DNA from: Gymnogyps californianus
Taxonomy: Eukaryota; Chordata; Aves; Accipitriformes; Cathartidae
Assembly (NCBI RefSeq): GCF_018139145.2
Contig: NC_059477.1
Span: 44,507,600-44,571,599, forward strand
DNA: 64,000 nt
Direction: 5' to 3'
The notes under the pieces were generated by a model, which saw only the letters and a program-made list of their open reading frames with translations, was not told the DNA's origin and did no database searches. A program made the position numbers and the translations under genes. Of the stretch, positions 51,201 to 60,639 are shown piece by piece. How positions within the stretch are numbered: position 1 is the stretch's first letter; each line of letters opens with the position of its first letter.

Positions 51201-54200
51201 ATGAGTGTTGTAGAAGTACTGGCTTCTGGGCATACTGACAAGCGTATCAGCCTTCTAAAATGCTGATAAACAAAGCCAGTACTCAACAGCACAGATTTAA
51301 ATGAAGCTGTCACTGCTCAATTGGTAGCAGCACTTTTTAAAAAGACCATTAGCAAGAAATCATCAAGGGGACTTCTGTTTGCTTGAAAACAGTTGGGCTT
51401 TGGTTTTTTTGTGTGGGGGGGAGTTTTTTTGTTTGTTGTGGGTTTTTTTTATGCAGTGGTTAATCCACTGGAGAATTTAGAAATTTTTACACTTTTATTT
51501 TTCCAATACAAATGGTTTTTTAACTACTTTAGCAATTTAAAATATTTTTTGATTAAAAAAAATTTCTCAAGCCTCCCAGTGAATTTGGAAGCAAGTAACA
51601 TTTTCAGGTCTGGTGCAAAAAGCCTTAGTCTCATTGAGTATCAATACTACTCAGGCTTCCACTGAGTTAAGTTTTTTAGAAAAAAATTTGCTTTTTACGA
51701 GGATAACTTCAAACCATCAAATCCTCTTCATCTGGACTGGAAATTCCTGCCTACACACAGGAATTAACTATCAAACAAAGCCACTAGTCAATGATTGGAT
51801 TGACTGCTGCATGACTGGACAATTTTAGTGACAAATTAGACTAAGATAATCTTGAAGACAATTCAGTAATAAAGCTGGCAGGTGGAAGTTCAATGACCAG
51901 CAAACACCCTTTCATATACCTAAAAGAAATGAGAAGAAGCAAAAAAGGCTACTTTTGCTCAAAGTAAAGATAGAGATATAATGCTGTCAAGCACTAAAGG
52001 AAGCCTGCATGGCACTACAAATTATAACGATGGAAATGAATCAAAGATGCGCTCTTTTAATAGCACCATAACCATAAGAAGGCAGCAATCTGTATCCAAA
52101 GTAGCGTAGAGGCAGAAACCAATGAGAGCCTAACTTAAAAAAATGTTCAGGTATTTCAAGAGGTAGCATAATTTTCCTGCTGCTACGTAGACATATGGCT
52201 TACTGAGAGAAGAAAGCCTTCACTCAGAAAACTGTATCATCTTTCTCACTTTCAGGTATATACCAAAACGACATCTGCAACTCTTGAGAGAGAAAGTCTA
52301 CTGGCCTATAAGAAGAGTGACCCATCAGATAATCAGATGTGTGACTTAAGCCTGCTCTAATCTAATCTGTAATGTTTACTAGATCATAGAAGGAAAATTC
52401 ACCTTTTGACTTAATTTTCATGCCTTCCTCATAATTTTTGCACATAAATATTAAATAGTAGCAAGGCAAAGAAATTCTAAACGTACTTTTAACACACTTC
52501 AGCTTGGGTCTTAAAAAATGAAAGTTTCCCAAATCAGCATTACCACCTCCTACCCAAACTCAGGGTGTAATTTCTCCCCTCATGTAACACTGCTTTTGAT
52601 ATACCATCATCATTTACAGTTGAGATGGCCTCATTGGAAAGTAACTTACAAGGAGTATGCCATAATACTGGCATCTTAAAAAGAACATTGTTGCAGTGAA
52701 AAACCTTGTTCTGCAGTATTTCAAGTCTTGTAAAGAAACAGATATTACCTAATCCTTCAAGTAGCTATATTTCATTTTTATTCCCTTTTATATTGATCCA
52801 GCTACAAAAGAGATGCCAAGGAGAAGACATGTAATGGAAAAGGAGATGCTGAGATTATGATTATCTTGTTAAAAAACAGCTGAATCATCTCTGCTGAGAC
52901 AGTCTTCTGACTATAGTTGTGATACAGAAAGCACAAAGAAAGACAAATTGATTGTATGAGACAGGTGCCTTTACAAAAATGGTGATTAGTATCAAGATTC
53001 ACATCTAAATGTGATAGAGAAGGAATTAGATGCAACCTCTCACTGACCATCAGCCCAGCAGAAACAGTCCAGGGAGCTCAGAATTCAGTTTCCAACCATA
53101 TATATTATACTTATCAAGGAGTTTTGTTCAATATCCTTAAGGGCGGGGGAAGCATCCCTATAGGCTTTTATACAATGATTCCTTTTTCCAACCTGGGATT
53201 TTAATGTTGCTTTTTTGTATCTTACAAACACAGGTTTTCTTTGGGTTTGTTTGGGGGGTTTTTTTGCACCCCTCTCCCCACCCCCAATATCCAGTTGAGG
53301 AGGTAATCTCATAAAAAGTGAGAACGTAAGCACAAAACAATCACTTAGTGAAAACATCTGATACAGGTAGAATCTTTTCTCATCCCACTTGGATATACTT
53401 CAAGACAGTCTGGACATAGTGGTATGAAGATTTACCACAACAAACACTGGCAGACCAGGCTGAGATGAAATAAACCCATTCCTCAGCATCTACCACTGTT
53501 GACTTCCCACGCATGATGGGCTTGTGTTGAGGGTCATGTAAAGGTCTGTATGCATATGAAAAGAGTACACATCCGTTGATCACATGACGAGTAGTCAAGA
53601 AACCAGATATTCCTATGCAAAACTGTTTGGGACTGGGATGCTTAAAAACTGGACTGAGCTTTGAAATGGATGGGGAAGATAACATGCATAAGAATGAAGT
53701 CTGGAAGCAGAAAAAAAGACCAAACAGAAGACTGAAATGGACAGATTTCTTTTCAGAGAAGCCCCAGAACAGTTGTAAGAGTTCATGGAAAACACCAACT
53801 GACATAATAAAGAAGAAAACATTGTTTAAAATTGATCAAAGAAGGCTCTTCTAAAAAGCTTTTAGAGTTCATCAGATAAACAGTGGAAAATCCAAAGATT
53901 TTGAACCAAAGATGAGAGAGATGAATCAAGCCCAGTGAATTCAAAGAGGCAGAAGAACAACGTTTCTGAGCACTCCCGCGATACTTACGCTCGAAAATAG
54001 GGACAGCACTACTGGAACCTGAAATCCACATGTGAGGGGAAAACACAAGAAATAGAGAAATGATTGTAGAAAGGAAGAGAAGCTTGGGACTTCAGGGTAT
54101 TATGCCCACTATTTGAAAGGGAAGAAAAGAGAGATCATGAGGAAAAGGGAGGATCCTAAATCTACAAGTACTTACAGTTTGATGGAGGGAGAGAAAGACT

Positions 54201-57200
54201 CAGCAGTCCCTAAGGAGACAAGGACAGGTAAGGGTGCCATTCCACTAATGGACAGTTGGCTGCATCAGAACTTCAGAAACACTTTTTAAACTATATCCCA
54301 TAGAGAGGATACAGATAAAGACAGGAAAAGGTATTTGGATTGTCCTAAAAGATAAAATATATTAACCCTCTGCAGACTGGGCTCTGCAGTTAGTAGAGAA
54401 TTTTTTTATTGGTCTAATTTTTTCCTCTACCTCCCTCTTGTCCTTCTTCTTTACTTCTTTCCTTCTTCCTTCTGAGATACATTAAAGGGAAAAAAGTGAG
54501 ACATAAGATTAGAAACACAAGTACCTAAAGCAAAGACTAAGAAAGGATTCACCATTCCTAGTGAGAGGTAAAGATGGCTAAGGAAAAAAAAGGAAAGTAG
54601 AGTCTGGCTATGTATTTTTACCCCCTGTGATTCATGAACTTTACGCCTTCTAGCTTCCTGGTAGTTGGAGCCGTTATGCTTGCTGTATGGAATTTTGTCT
54701 TGTAGGATGGGAGAACAGTGGACATGAAACTGACAACCCTTAAAAAGTTCCAATTTTACCTTAAATAAAAATATAAGAAAAAATCTCAAAGTTTGCATTC
54801 TACGTATGATCCCTAGCTATAAGGGAACACCACCACATTGACAGATGGGAAACACTAAGATAACATAATATAAATTAGCAAAATGCGATTGGTAGTTGTT
54901 GTATGAAAATCATGTCTTCTTAAAACACCTTTCAGAATGAACATTGGTAATTATGGTAGATCCAAATAAACTTTGATAACGTCAATAGCGATTTGACAGC
55001 TCCTGTAATATTCCAATAAAAAATTTGTACTTTCTTCCAAAGAATACAAAATGGACTTGACTTTGCTCCAATTTTGAAGGACACTAACCCTCTGAATCTC
55101 ATGCATCTTTAATAGATTATAAAAGACTGGTGCTGCACCATTCTAAATCCACATCCATCTTAATTAAGCAGTTCAGTTACTAACTTCTTGGTAAACCTGT
55201 AATTGCATCAGCTAATTTTGTCCTTAGAACCAATTGCCTATATAGCAGCATATCTGAGCAAATGCAAAAAAGCAATATATTGTAGTATTAAGGAAACGAA
55301 ACTTACTTCCGAAGTTTGCCTTCAACCATCCATTTATCTCTCCTTAAGTTTGACATATAATCAATGTTTTTATCAATTTCACTGTCAAAGACAAAATAAT
55401 CCATTAACTGTGAACTTACATATCTTTTTCTGACAGACATGTATGTACAGATACTTTGTCTCACAGAACTATCTTGGAGAAATGTTTAAAATTCAAAATA
55501 AATAATTTTAAAGCTAGGAAATTCCAATACTAGGAATGCTGATGTAGTGTACTGCTGTACCTATGTCAGGCAGTCTTTATTTACAGTATCACATAAGCTT
55601 TCTTTCCACAATAAGCATGTCATTCAAAGAATTTGACATTTCTTTCCATAGTTCTAATTCAATGTCAAGCCTCCAGATCTATTTGCCACAAAGCATCTAG
55701 CCCTGCGCTGAAAACAAAAATATCACTGGTACGTCTACGGTATTCTAACTAGGATCCATGTGACCTACAAACTAATGTTCACTTTTCACTGTAGAAATTG
55801 AAGAACCAAAAAAAGTGCTTCAGTACAGTGACCGTCTGCGAGCCCACTTCTGAGACATCCCAGTCTCAACAATTTAGCAGGTTATAGTTGTTTCTATGGT
55901 GAAAATATAGAAACTCAAGTTGTGAGTGATCATTTCTACAAATCTGACTGAACAGCTGGTCATCTGCAATATGATAAAGTTTCTTACTATGATGAATTTG
56001 ATTAATACACATGAACTCTTGCACAATACATGCACAGCACTTGCACTGCCCACTTCTGCTATTTCTTAACTTTGGAAAACATGACGTATCTCTTTCATTC
56101 TTGCCTTACACAACCCTGATTCACTTATGCAGCATAGTATACCAAAAGCAGCAGAATTCACCAGGAAACAAAACAGCACTCAATTAGGTGATAAAAGACT
56201 TTACCACAGTAAGTAAGTATGCAGAGGTACAGGTATCCCAAAGACTGGCATTTCCTAAGTTTTTATTGCACGTTGTTGAGTTTTAAAATGTTGTTTAACA
56301 TAGGGGTTGTTTTTAATGATGAAATGCTATACATTACTGACCACAAAGGAAGTATACACTTTCTTGAATTACTATCATGATAAATCAGGCTTGCCACCTC
56401 GGCTTATGACCCTAGTTCAAGTATTTGGACAAAAGACGTCTTAAACAAAAGGAGAAAAGGGAAAACAATGTACTGCAGAAGCCTTATACAACTCTTCTAA
56501 ATTATTCCCTAGAATACCTAGTAAATTTCTTTGTAATCAACCTCATCTTTTACTCCGAAAACAGCTGGAGAAGTTTTGGTGCAAGCTTTGAAAACAAACC
56601 AAACATGGTAAAGTTCTACTCTTCCATCCTATCAGAAGTATGTAAAGGTAAGAAGCAGTAACATAGCAAATTTCAGCTTTCATTATAAGAACATCAAGAA
56701 TCCTCCTGTAACAGAACACAGCGTATACAGTATTTCTGAACTGTAACATTTTAATAACTTTATTTTTATAGACCTGTTTGGGAGAAATCTTACCTGACTA
56801 CACTTTTGCTGCATGCTAACTCATTGACAAGAAAAGCAAGTACTGATGCTTTCTGAGCTGGAGTATGTGCCTGAAAAGCTTTTGTCTTCAAGCTCTCTGT
56901 CAGCTCAGTTTGCCCACAGTGAGCCTCCATGAATATATGCAGAATCTCCGACACATTATCTCGATTGATACCAACATTCAGTAAGTGTTCCCCAAGAATA
57001 GTTTTAGCCTAAAAAGAATGAAGACGTGTTGAACAATCACATTTAAAAAATATTATTTTCCTCTTCAGGCTATATTATTGTTTATAAATCAATGGAGTGG
57101 GTTTGTTTGCATTTTTACATAAGGACTTTAATCGGGATTTTTCTTTAAAACTATTCAAATGTAAATCTCAATAGAGTAACAAATGAGAAGGTCTTCACCT

Positions 57201-58945
57201 CTAAGTTTTTAAGAACAGAGATAATATTAACATTAATGAAATAGGTTAAATGAAAAAAGACATCATCCAACTGGAACTTGATGAATGCTGTTTTGTACAA
57301 TCATGCTATGTAGAGTTCTAGAGTAGAAAAGAGCTATGTTGGCTTGAAAAAGAAGAATAATCAGAAAGAGAATCATGAATGAATCAGAGTTTTGATAAAG
57401 TGACGTAGAGAGCAGACTCTGGAGAAAGAAATGGCAAGATTCACTGAGTATAACATGAGGGCAAGAATGAAAGGGGAAGAAAAAGGAGTTAAAAGACGTG
57501 GCCACAGATGTGTCAGTGCCCTACAAGAGGTCCAAATAAAAGTGGAGGAGGGTAGAGAAAATACCCAGAAATATATCACTTCTGGAAAATGGGAAGGCTG
57601 ACAGGGCACAGAAAGTCTTTGAGTAACATTAGAACAGTGACACCAAAGAGAAGAATTAGGAAAGAGAATGGAAATCCAAATCAGAGAGGTGTCAAAGACA
57701 CATTATGAAGAATGCATTCATAAATGTTTACTATGGATATATCCCCCCCCCCCCCCCTTTTTTTTTACCTTGTATCCTGTAACAAGTCCTGGATCACAAA
57801 CAGCTGCAGAGACAAGCTTTACAAGCAAGTCTTGTACTTCTCCCATGCTGTCCCCTATGTTTAGCAAACCCTCTTGAAGAACGCTCAGGGAAGGGACATC
57901 CACATTCACATCAAAGCCAAGAACTTTACCAAAGTTACGCAGGAATTGCACTACCATGAGACAATCTGAAAATGTGCTTCCATCAAGAACAAGGCCTGGG
58001 ATGCGAGGCAACTCTGGCAAAGGCTGAAAAATAAAGAAAAACAATGAAAGATTCAGTAGTATATTTCAAAAGAAAATTTTTTTGATACTAGCTAGGGAAA
58101 TTGGCTAATACTTCCATATGACCTACAGCATGACAATTCTAGAAGGTAAAGGCTATAGAGAAGCTGCCCCCCCATATCCCATCCAGTAAATTCAATTTAA
58201 AGCTGAAGCATGTTTACCTTTTCACATATTATAGGAGGCAAGAGATTAATACTTACTTACTTTTTGGCCAGGAGACGCACTCAGGCCGTATTCTGAGCCA
58301 AAATACTGTGAAAGGTGGTTTAAAAATATTTGGGGGACATAGGGAGGGGAATTCTCTGGAACAGAGAGGGCTTGAACCTGAGGTATGTCAAGTCCTGAAG
58401 GACAAGAACTAAGAACACAGAAGACTGGGAGAGTAATTTTTTTTCAGTAACAGCTTAGAATAGTTGCACATATGAGAAAAGCTCTATCTAGTGCCTCTGT
58501 ACTGAGACATGATGCATATTCTTGCTGTAAAAATAACTCCGAGTAATTGATCTTTTTTTGAAGCAATCATGCAAGTGCTTTTTGGAAGCAGGCCACTTTT
58601 AAACAAAATGCTTTTCATTAACTAAACATATGCTACTTTAGTGTTTGTAGTAACTTGTATTTGTATATATTTCAAATAGTTTTCTAATTATCTAGACCAA
58701 AACTTGAATGCTTTGGGAGTGGCTGCAAGAAAAAAAGTTAAGTGTCACAATGGCAAAATACAGAAACAAGAGGCAAGAAAATAAGTTTACATTATTACGA
58801 TTACCTTCTGGTCTGCTAAGCACATATCTTCATTAGGCTTCTTTAGCTCCTTTGCGATTTCTAATTCCAATCTTCGCTGTTCCAGTTTACGTTCTTTATT
58901 TAATCTTTTTTCATCACGTTTCTCTTGCTTTAACCGTTCTTTTTC
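33096..58945 (-). CDS. BAZ2B: BAZ2B, last 17 coding exons (partial at the N-terminus)
   Basis: Bromodomain adjacent to zinc finger domain protein 2B, a nuclear chromatin reader and regulatory subunit of ISWI remodellers. Exons, 5' to 3': 58805-58945, 57769-58023, 56794-57008, 55307-55381, 49919-50162, 47875-47937, 46451-46595, 43051-43715, 42206-42479, 41862-42017, 41237-41397, 40003-40313, 39481-39616, 37667-37813, 35464-35723, 34541-34684, 33096-33249. The summed length is 3546 bases, 1181 residues plus TGA, with every phase consistent. In the visible protein: a charged helix (1-47), DDT domain (about 60-125), conserved helical region (133-228), basic and acidic linker (229-310), Ser/Pro-rich linker (380-692), conserved WWRITDPEDL block (about 693-744), PHD finger (948-996) and bromodomain (about 1083-1175). 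The human protein is about 2168 residues; the MBD-like N-terminal half and most of the coiled coil lie past the right edge. Confidence 0.97.
33250..34540 (-). other. BAZ2B intron inside the bromodomain coding region
   Basis: 1.29 kb between the two bromodomain exons. Nothing recognised. Confidence 0.85.
34541..34684 (-). CDS. BAZ2B: BAZ2B visible coding exon 16: bromodomain, first half
   Basis: 144 bases, residues 1083-1130 plus two bases. It reads MILSELETHEDAWPFLLPVN, then LKLVPGYKKVIKKPMDFST and IRDKLSSG. The WPF shelf, the ZA loop and the PMDF motif are intact. The acceptor is ttattcag and the donor is GGACA followed by gtaagt. Confidence 0.98.
34685..35463 (-). other. BAZ2B intron, visible exons 15-16
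   Basis: 779 bases; nothing recognised. Confidence 0.85.
35464..35723 (-). CDS. BAZ2B: BAZ2B visible coding exon 15: basic linker between PHD finger and bromodomain
   Basis: 260 bases, residues 997-1082 plus two bases. It begins ASGQTLKIKKLQIKGKKNNE, has an acidic patch (GETEDEDSA), two basic, NLS-like clusters (DPKKRKM and KKPKRDD) and ends AKDLAIC. The acceptor is tctattgtag and the donor is TGCAG followed by gtaaag. The reverse strand also holds an open frame here, which is only a shadow. Confidence 0.96.
35724..37666 (-). other. BAZ2B intron, visible exons 14-15
   Basis: 1.9 kb, AT-rich with short A runs near 36690 and 36870. Nothing else recognised. Confidence 0.85.
37667..37813 (-). 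CDS. BAZ2B: BAZ2B visible coding exon 14: PHD finger
   Basis: 147 bases, 49 codons (948-996), phase 0 at both ends; one exon is one PHD finger. The C4HC3 zinc ligands are all present: YCQIC, LLLLCDGCDKGCH, TYC and WFCPAC. In the BAZ2 family this finger reads the unmodified histone H3 tail. The acceptor is tgtattacag and the donor is GCAAAG followed by gtaata. Confidence 0.98.
37814..39480 (-). other. BAZ2B intron, visible exons 13-14
   Basis: 1.7 kb. Several 60-100 codon plus-strand frames here lack any family resemblance. Nothing recognised. Confidence 0.85.
39481..39616 (-). CDS. BAZ2B: BAZ2B visible coding exon 13: helical block before the PHD finger
   Basis: 136 bases, residues 902-947. 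It reads TEEDIAPGLRVWRRALSEAR, then SAAQVALCIQQLQKSIAWEK and SIMKV. The acceptor is tatttcaatgcag and the donor is AAAGTT followed by gtaagt. Confidence 0.97.
39617..40002 (-). other. BAZ2B intron, visible exons 12-13
   Basis: 386 bases; nothing recognised. Confidence 0.85.
40003..40313 (-). CDS. BAZ2B: BAZ2B visible coding exon 12
   Basis: 311 bases, residues 799-901 plus two bases. It starts GWLCPEPASERDDLVYREHK, then LERKSDNPLDIAVTRLADLE, then YLKSPLSTTIQIKLDNVGTV and ends PSISGDGD. The acceptor is ttctattaacatag and the donor is GACGG followed by gtaggt. Confidence 0.96.
40314..41236 (-). other. BAZ2B intron, visible exons 11-12
   Basis: 923 bases; nothing recognised. Confidence 0.85.
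41237..41397 (-). CDS. BAZ2B: BAZ2B visible coding exon 11
   Basis: 161 bases, residues 745-798. It reads VAIIDINENEDNQVTQDVVE, then NWSVEEQAMEMDLAILQQVE and DLERRVASASLQVK. A coiled-coil-like block. The acceptor is tctcaaatacag and the donor is GTTAAG followed by gtaaaa. Confidence 0.96.
41398..41861 (-). other. BAZ2B intron, visible exons 10-11
   Basis: 464 bases; nothing recognised. Confidence 0.85.
41862..42017 (-). CDS. BAZ2B: BAZ2B visible coding exon 10: WWRITDPEDL block
   Basis: 156 bases, residues 693-744 plus one base. It reads MQYGWWRITDPEDLKSLLKV, then LHLRGIREKALQKQIQKHM and DYITLACIKNKD. A strongly conserved helical block of BAZ2 proteins. The acceptor is gtcttgatttag and the donor is GATG followed by gtatgt. 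Confidence 0.97.
42206..42479 (-). CDS. BAZ2B: BAZ2B visible coding exon 9, with a NAGNAG acceptor
   Basis: 274 bases (277 if the upstream AG is used), residues 602-692 plus one base. It reads MKTGLPIMGLQFCGWPTGV, continues through GSGLGLSEVNGNSFLASNV and ends YPNPKPIPE. The acceptor region is tgtgtagcag: either AG keeps the frame and adds or drops one Gln. The donor is GAAG followed by gtacgt. Confidence 0.95.
42480..43050 (-). other. BAZ2B intron, visible exons 8-9
   Basis: 571 bases (568 if the upstream AG of the NAGNAG acceptor is used). Nothing else recognised. Confidence 0.85.
43051..43715 (-). CDS. BAZ2B: BAZ2B visible coding exon 8: large Ser/Pro-rich linker exon
   Basis: 665 bases, residues 380-601, the longest exon here. 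It begins with a charged stretch (LEEIAKEKEKLKKVESM), contains FLQKPGSFSKLSKLLEVAKM and LLKTLTEKSRQWFSLLPRIP, and ends in Ser/Pro-rich sequence (HPPSKSPSPVPSPLLGS) and FALSPLQ. Mostly low-complexity, probably disordered. The acceptor is tgtacatttttag and the donor is CTGCAG followed by gtaaat. Confidence 0.97.
43716..46450 (-). other. BAZ2B intron, visible exons 7-8
   Basis: 2.7 kb, AT-rich, with the G run near 45646. No gene or known repeat recognised. Confidence 0.85.
45646..45656. repeat. Poly-G run in a BAZ2B intron
   Basis: About 13 uninterrupted G on the plus strand between an AT-rich TTATTATTATTT stretch and unique sequence. The exact length is uncertain by eye. Confidence 0.7.
46451..46595 (-). 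CDS. BAZ2B: BAZ2B visible coding exon 7: conserved RYWILPQCGGIFVEG block
   Basis: 145 bases, residues 332-379 plus one base. It reads QQSQYRKKLFEASHCLRSMM, then FGQDRYRRRYWILPQCGG and IFVEGMESGE. This is the WHIM3-like block shared by BAZ proteins. The acceptor is ttttttaaaacag and the donor is GAAG followed by gtaaga. A three-copy minisatellite lies about 95 bases upstream of the acceptor. Confidence 0.97.
46690..46767 (+). repeat. Perfect 26-bp minisatellite, three copies
   Basis: Three identical head-to-tail copies of a 26-base unit beginning CAAGGGTCACATGAGGAGGC and ending TGTCTT. It lies 95 bases upstream of the acceptor of BAZ2B visible exon 7 on the transcribed strand and is followed by a GT run. 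Confidence 0.95.
46776..46794 (+). repeat. (GT)n microsatellite
   Basis: An uninterrupted GT run of about nine units next to the minisatellite. It reads AC on the BAZ2B strand. Confidence 0.85.
47875..47937 (-). CDS. BAZ2B: BAZ2B visible coding exon 6: 63-base exon
   Basis: 63 bases, 21 codons, phase 0 at both ends: DDGDQTASVEELEKQIEKLT plus K. A short coiled-coil segment. Because it is a multiple of three it could be skipped without a frameshift. Confidence 0.95.
47938..49918 (-). other. BAZ2B intron, visible exons 5-6
   Basis: 2.0 kb, with a poly-A run at about 49682-49699. Nothing else recognised. Confidence 0.85.
49919..50162 (-). CDS. BAZ2B: BAZ2B visible coding exon 5: basic and poly-acidic linker
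   Basis: 244 bases, residues 229-310. It starts LRIIHAKKTGKRDATGGG, then has a basic patch (PGRKRRRKAGDSDY), a run of seven Asp, and an Asp/Glu/Lys-rich tail (EEDDEDEEDKEDKKGKK). The Asp run is coded mostly by GAT repeats, a coding microsatellite. The acceptor is atgtgtttcaag. The donor is GAG followed by gtgggg, weaker than its neighbours. Confidence 0.95.
50866..50970 (+). repeat. Unrecognised dispersed repeat, copy A
   Basis: About 105 bases, from CCCTATAAGACAAGATTCCA to GGTATAAATAGCCAGGCC. They align along their length with the reverse complement of 54599-54709; by eye about three quarters of the bases agree. A shorter match starts in 51152-51190. No known family was recognised. It lies in the BAZ2B intron between visible exons 4 and 5. 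Confidence 0.65.
51075..51190. repeat. Dispersed repeat, two inverted copies forming a hairpin
   Basis: The left arm (from 51075) begins GTAGGATGGGAA and the right arm ends TTCCCATCCTAC at 51163. Inner pairs AAGTA/TACTT, CGACAA/TTGTCG and AATTAC/GTAATT close on a six-base loop (CAGTAC at 51117-51122). The right arm continues into ACAAAACAATATTCCATACA, the sequence shared with copies A and C. Confidence 0.65.
54599..54725 (-). repeat. Dispersed repeat, copy C (inverted)
   Basis: On the minus strand it reads CCCATCCTACAAGACAAAAT, then TCCATACAGCAAGC, an AAGCTAGAAGGC block and a TGAATCACAGGGGGTA block, in the same order as copy A. Its outer end (GTAGGATGGGAGAACAGT on the plus strand) also matches the left hairpin arm at 51075. 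Confidence 0.65.
55307..55381 (-). CDS. BAZ2B: BAZ2B visible coding exon 4: conserved WHIM-like helix
   Basis: 75 bases, residues 204-228 plus two bases. Translation: SEIDKNIDYMSNLRRDKW, then MVEGKLR. The lysine codon is split across the intron. The acceptor is ttgtctttgacag and the donor is CGGAA followed by gtaagt. Confidence 0.96.
55382..56793 (-). other. BAZ2B intron, visible exons 3-4
   Basis: 1.4 kb; nothing recognised. Confidence 0.85.
56794..57008 (-). CDS. BAZ2B: BAZ2B visible coding exon 3: conserved helical region after DDT
   Basis: 215 bases, residues 133-203 plus two bases. Translation begins AKTILGEHLLNVGINRDNVS, passes MEAHCGQTELTESLKTKAF and ends VNELACSKSVV. The acceptor is cattctttttag and the donor is GTCAG followed by gtaaga. 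Confidence 0.97.
57009..57768 (-). other. BAZ2B intron, visible exons 2-3
   Basis: 760 bases. It begins, on the gene strand, with gt-A9-G15. Purine-rich in its plus-strand middle (57400-57680). Nothing else recognised. Confidence 0.85.
57743..57766. repeat. C15-T9 homopolymer pair beside a splice donor
   Basis: On the BAZ2B strand the donor of visible exon 2 reads AAG|gt, then A9, then G15. Both runs are pure in this sequence. Run lengths here are prone to sequencing error. Confidence 0.9.
57769..58023 (-). CDS. BAZ2B: BAZ2B visible coding exon 2: DDT domain
   Basis: 255 bases, residues 48-132, phase 0 at both ends. The DDT motif is read as LDGSTFSDCLMVVQFLRNFG followed by KVLGFDVNVDV. It continues LSVLQEGLLNIGDSMGEVQD and ends DPGLVTGYK. 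In BAZ proteins the DDT module and the conserved region after it contact the ISWI ATPase. The donor (AAG|gtaaaaaaaaa) is followed at once by a run of 15 G. Confidence 0.97.
58024..58804 (-). other. BAZ2B intron, visible exons 1-2
   Basis: 781 bases; nothing recognised. Confidence 0.85.
58805..58945 (-). CDS. BAZ2B: BAZ2B visible coding exon 1: charged helix before the DDT domain
   Basis: 141 bases, phase 0 at both ends, residues 1-47 of the visible part. It reads EKERLKQEKRDEKRL... and ends NEDMCLADQK. Rich in Lys, Arg and Glu, it is the end of the long coiled coil that precedes the DDT domain. The acceptor is ttctatttaag and the donor is CAGAAG followed by gtaatc. Confidence 0.96.
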
Positions 58946-60639
58946 CTTAAATAGAATTAAAAGGGCAGAAAATAAAACCCACTTATTATACTTACAATGG
59001 AACAATCTAGGAATTTGAAAAGCACTACTTACGTAATCTTAATAATTACCAAAGCACTTAAGGAACCTGCATTCAAGTAAAGGGAAGGGGGAAACTACAG
59101 AAATAGAACAAAACCATCGAATTTGTAAGCAAATCTAAGATTCACTTTTTTTCTCTCCTGTCCACATGGAAATGGGTATTGAGTATGTGTACACTGAAAG
59201 ATGCTTTGGAGTACCGTTTCAGAAAGATGACTGGTATGGATGAAAACATGGTAAAGAACTGCCATACATGCAAGGCATCTGATTTTAAAGGCCCCGCTTA
59301 CACAATGGTATCATCAATATGCATCTGCTAAAGCAGAGACCACTCAAGAAAGCAGTAGTTGGGAAGACCTCTCTGGACAACACATGGTTTAAAAATTCCC
59401 AGAATACATAAACTGGATATGAATAGCTTATAAAACAAAACTCATCTTTTCAACACACATAGCTTCTGGCCTTGAGTTACCATGCACTTAGCATGCAATC
59501 TGAAAACCGAACAGTCATTAATATCTTGTTCTGTACAACAAGAACACAGTGATAATCAAGTGAGAAGCCAAGGATCTATTATTTTTCTCTTCCAACACAC
59601 TCTACATTGATGTCACACAGAATACTATACTATCTCTCTAACCTGCTAAGACTAACTTTGAATTTGGAGCTCCAACTGCCTTTCCTATCCCTGACTCCAG
59701 AGATTATGTTGTCACATGCCCAGCGTTGATATGCTGGCCTGCCTACGCAATTCATTACATACCTCTATGCAACCGATATCGAATGCAAAATATTGAGTAA
59801 GAAACCACGTATGGAATATTCCATATATCAATGCTACCTCTTTAGATCACAAAATTGCTTGCATATACACAAACACACATGTGCGTGTGTTTGTCATGAC
59901 CTAAGAACCTGACACAATATAAGGGTGAAGATACTATCTGCGCTTTTCACCTGTGGACACAGAAGGGCTAAAGAACCAAGCTAAGCTGATTCATATTATT
60001 CAGAATCACTCCCCATTATTCTGTCAGTTTGAGAGGTCACTCTAGTCTCTTTGGTTTACTACTACCAAATTTTGCACAAACAAGAGTATGGGCTATAACT
60101 GTAAGTGAGGACTCGGCTGCATTTGTAGAACGGCATTAACTGCTGACTTTGCTCTATAGTTCTGTCAGGCCTCATGACTTTTTATTCTTTCTTTTGATTC
60201 TATACTGAATGTTACTAGACCACTGGTGATAACTGTGGCTAAACACTATGCTCCTTATTAATGTTCTTCTCCCTTTACCAGCATACATCTTGTATGGAAA
60301 AATCACAATACACTAAAGCAGCACACAAAATCAGTAACTTTATTTTAAAATGGAAAATACTCCCTGACTTGTTTTTTTAAATGGTTCGTTGCCTTATCTT
60401 AACCTATGTCAAGGTCTCAAAGCCAACTGGCATTTCCTACAACTTGTTTTTGACAACTAGAAACATTCTATGTCAGAAGAAAACAAGAGAAGTACATATG
60501 GATATTTAAGTGGCAACATGCTGATTTGCAGTTATGATTAAAAATGCAAACCTTAAACATTCTAAGTTTCATGAATGTATTGAGAGATTACTTTTACTGG
60601 CTGCAATAAACGTTTACTATTCTATTTCTATTAGAGTAA

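Larger units (their letters stand above)
50163..55306 (-). other. BAZ2B intron, visible exons 4-5
   Basis: 5.1 kb. It holds the unrecognised dispersed repeat copies and hairpin (50866-51190 and 54599-54725). Frames of up to 141 codons around 53000-54050 have no family resemblance. Confidence 0.85.

Noticed and set aside
53085..54046. Several minus-strand frames of 60-141 codons
   Set aside because: No domain, no splice consistency with BAZ2B phase and no family resemblance; ordinary intron.
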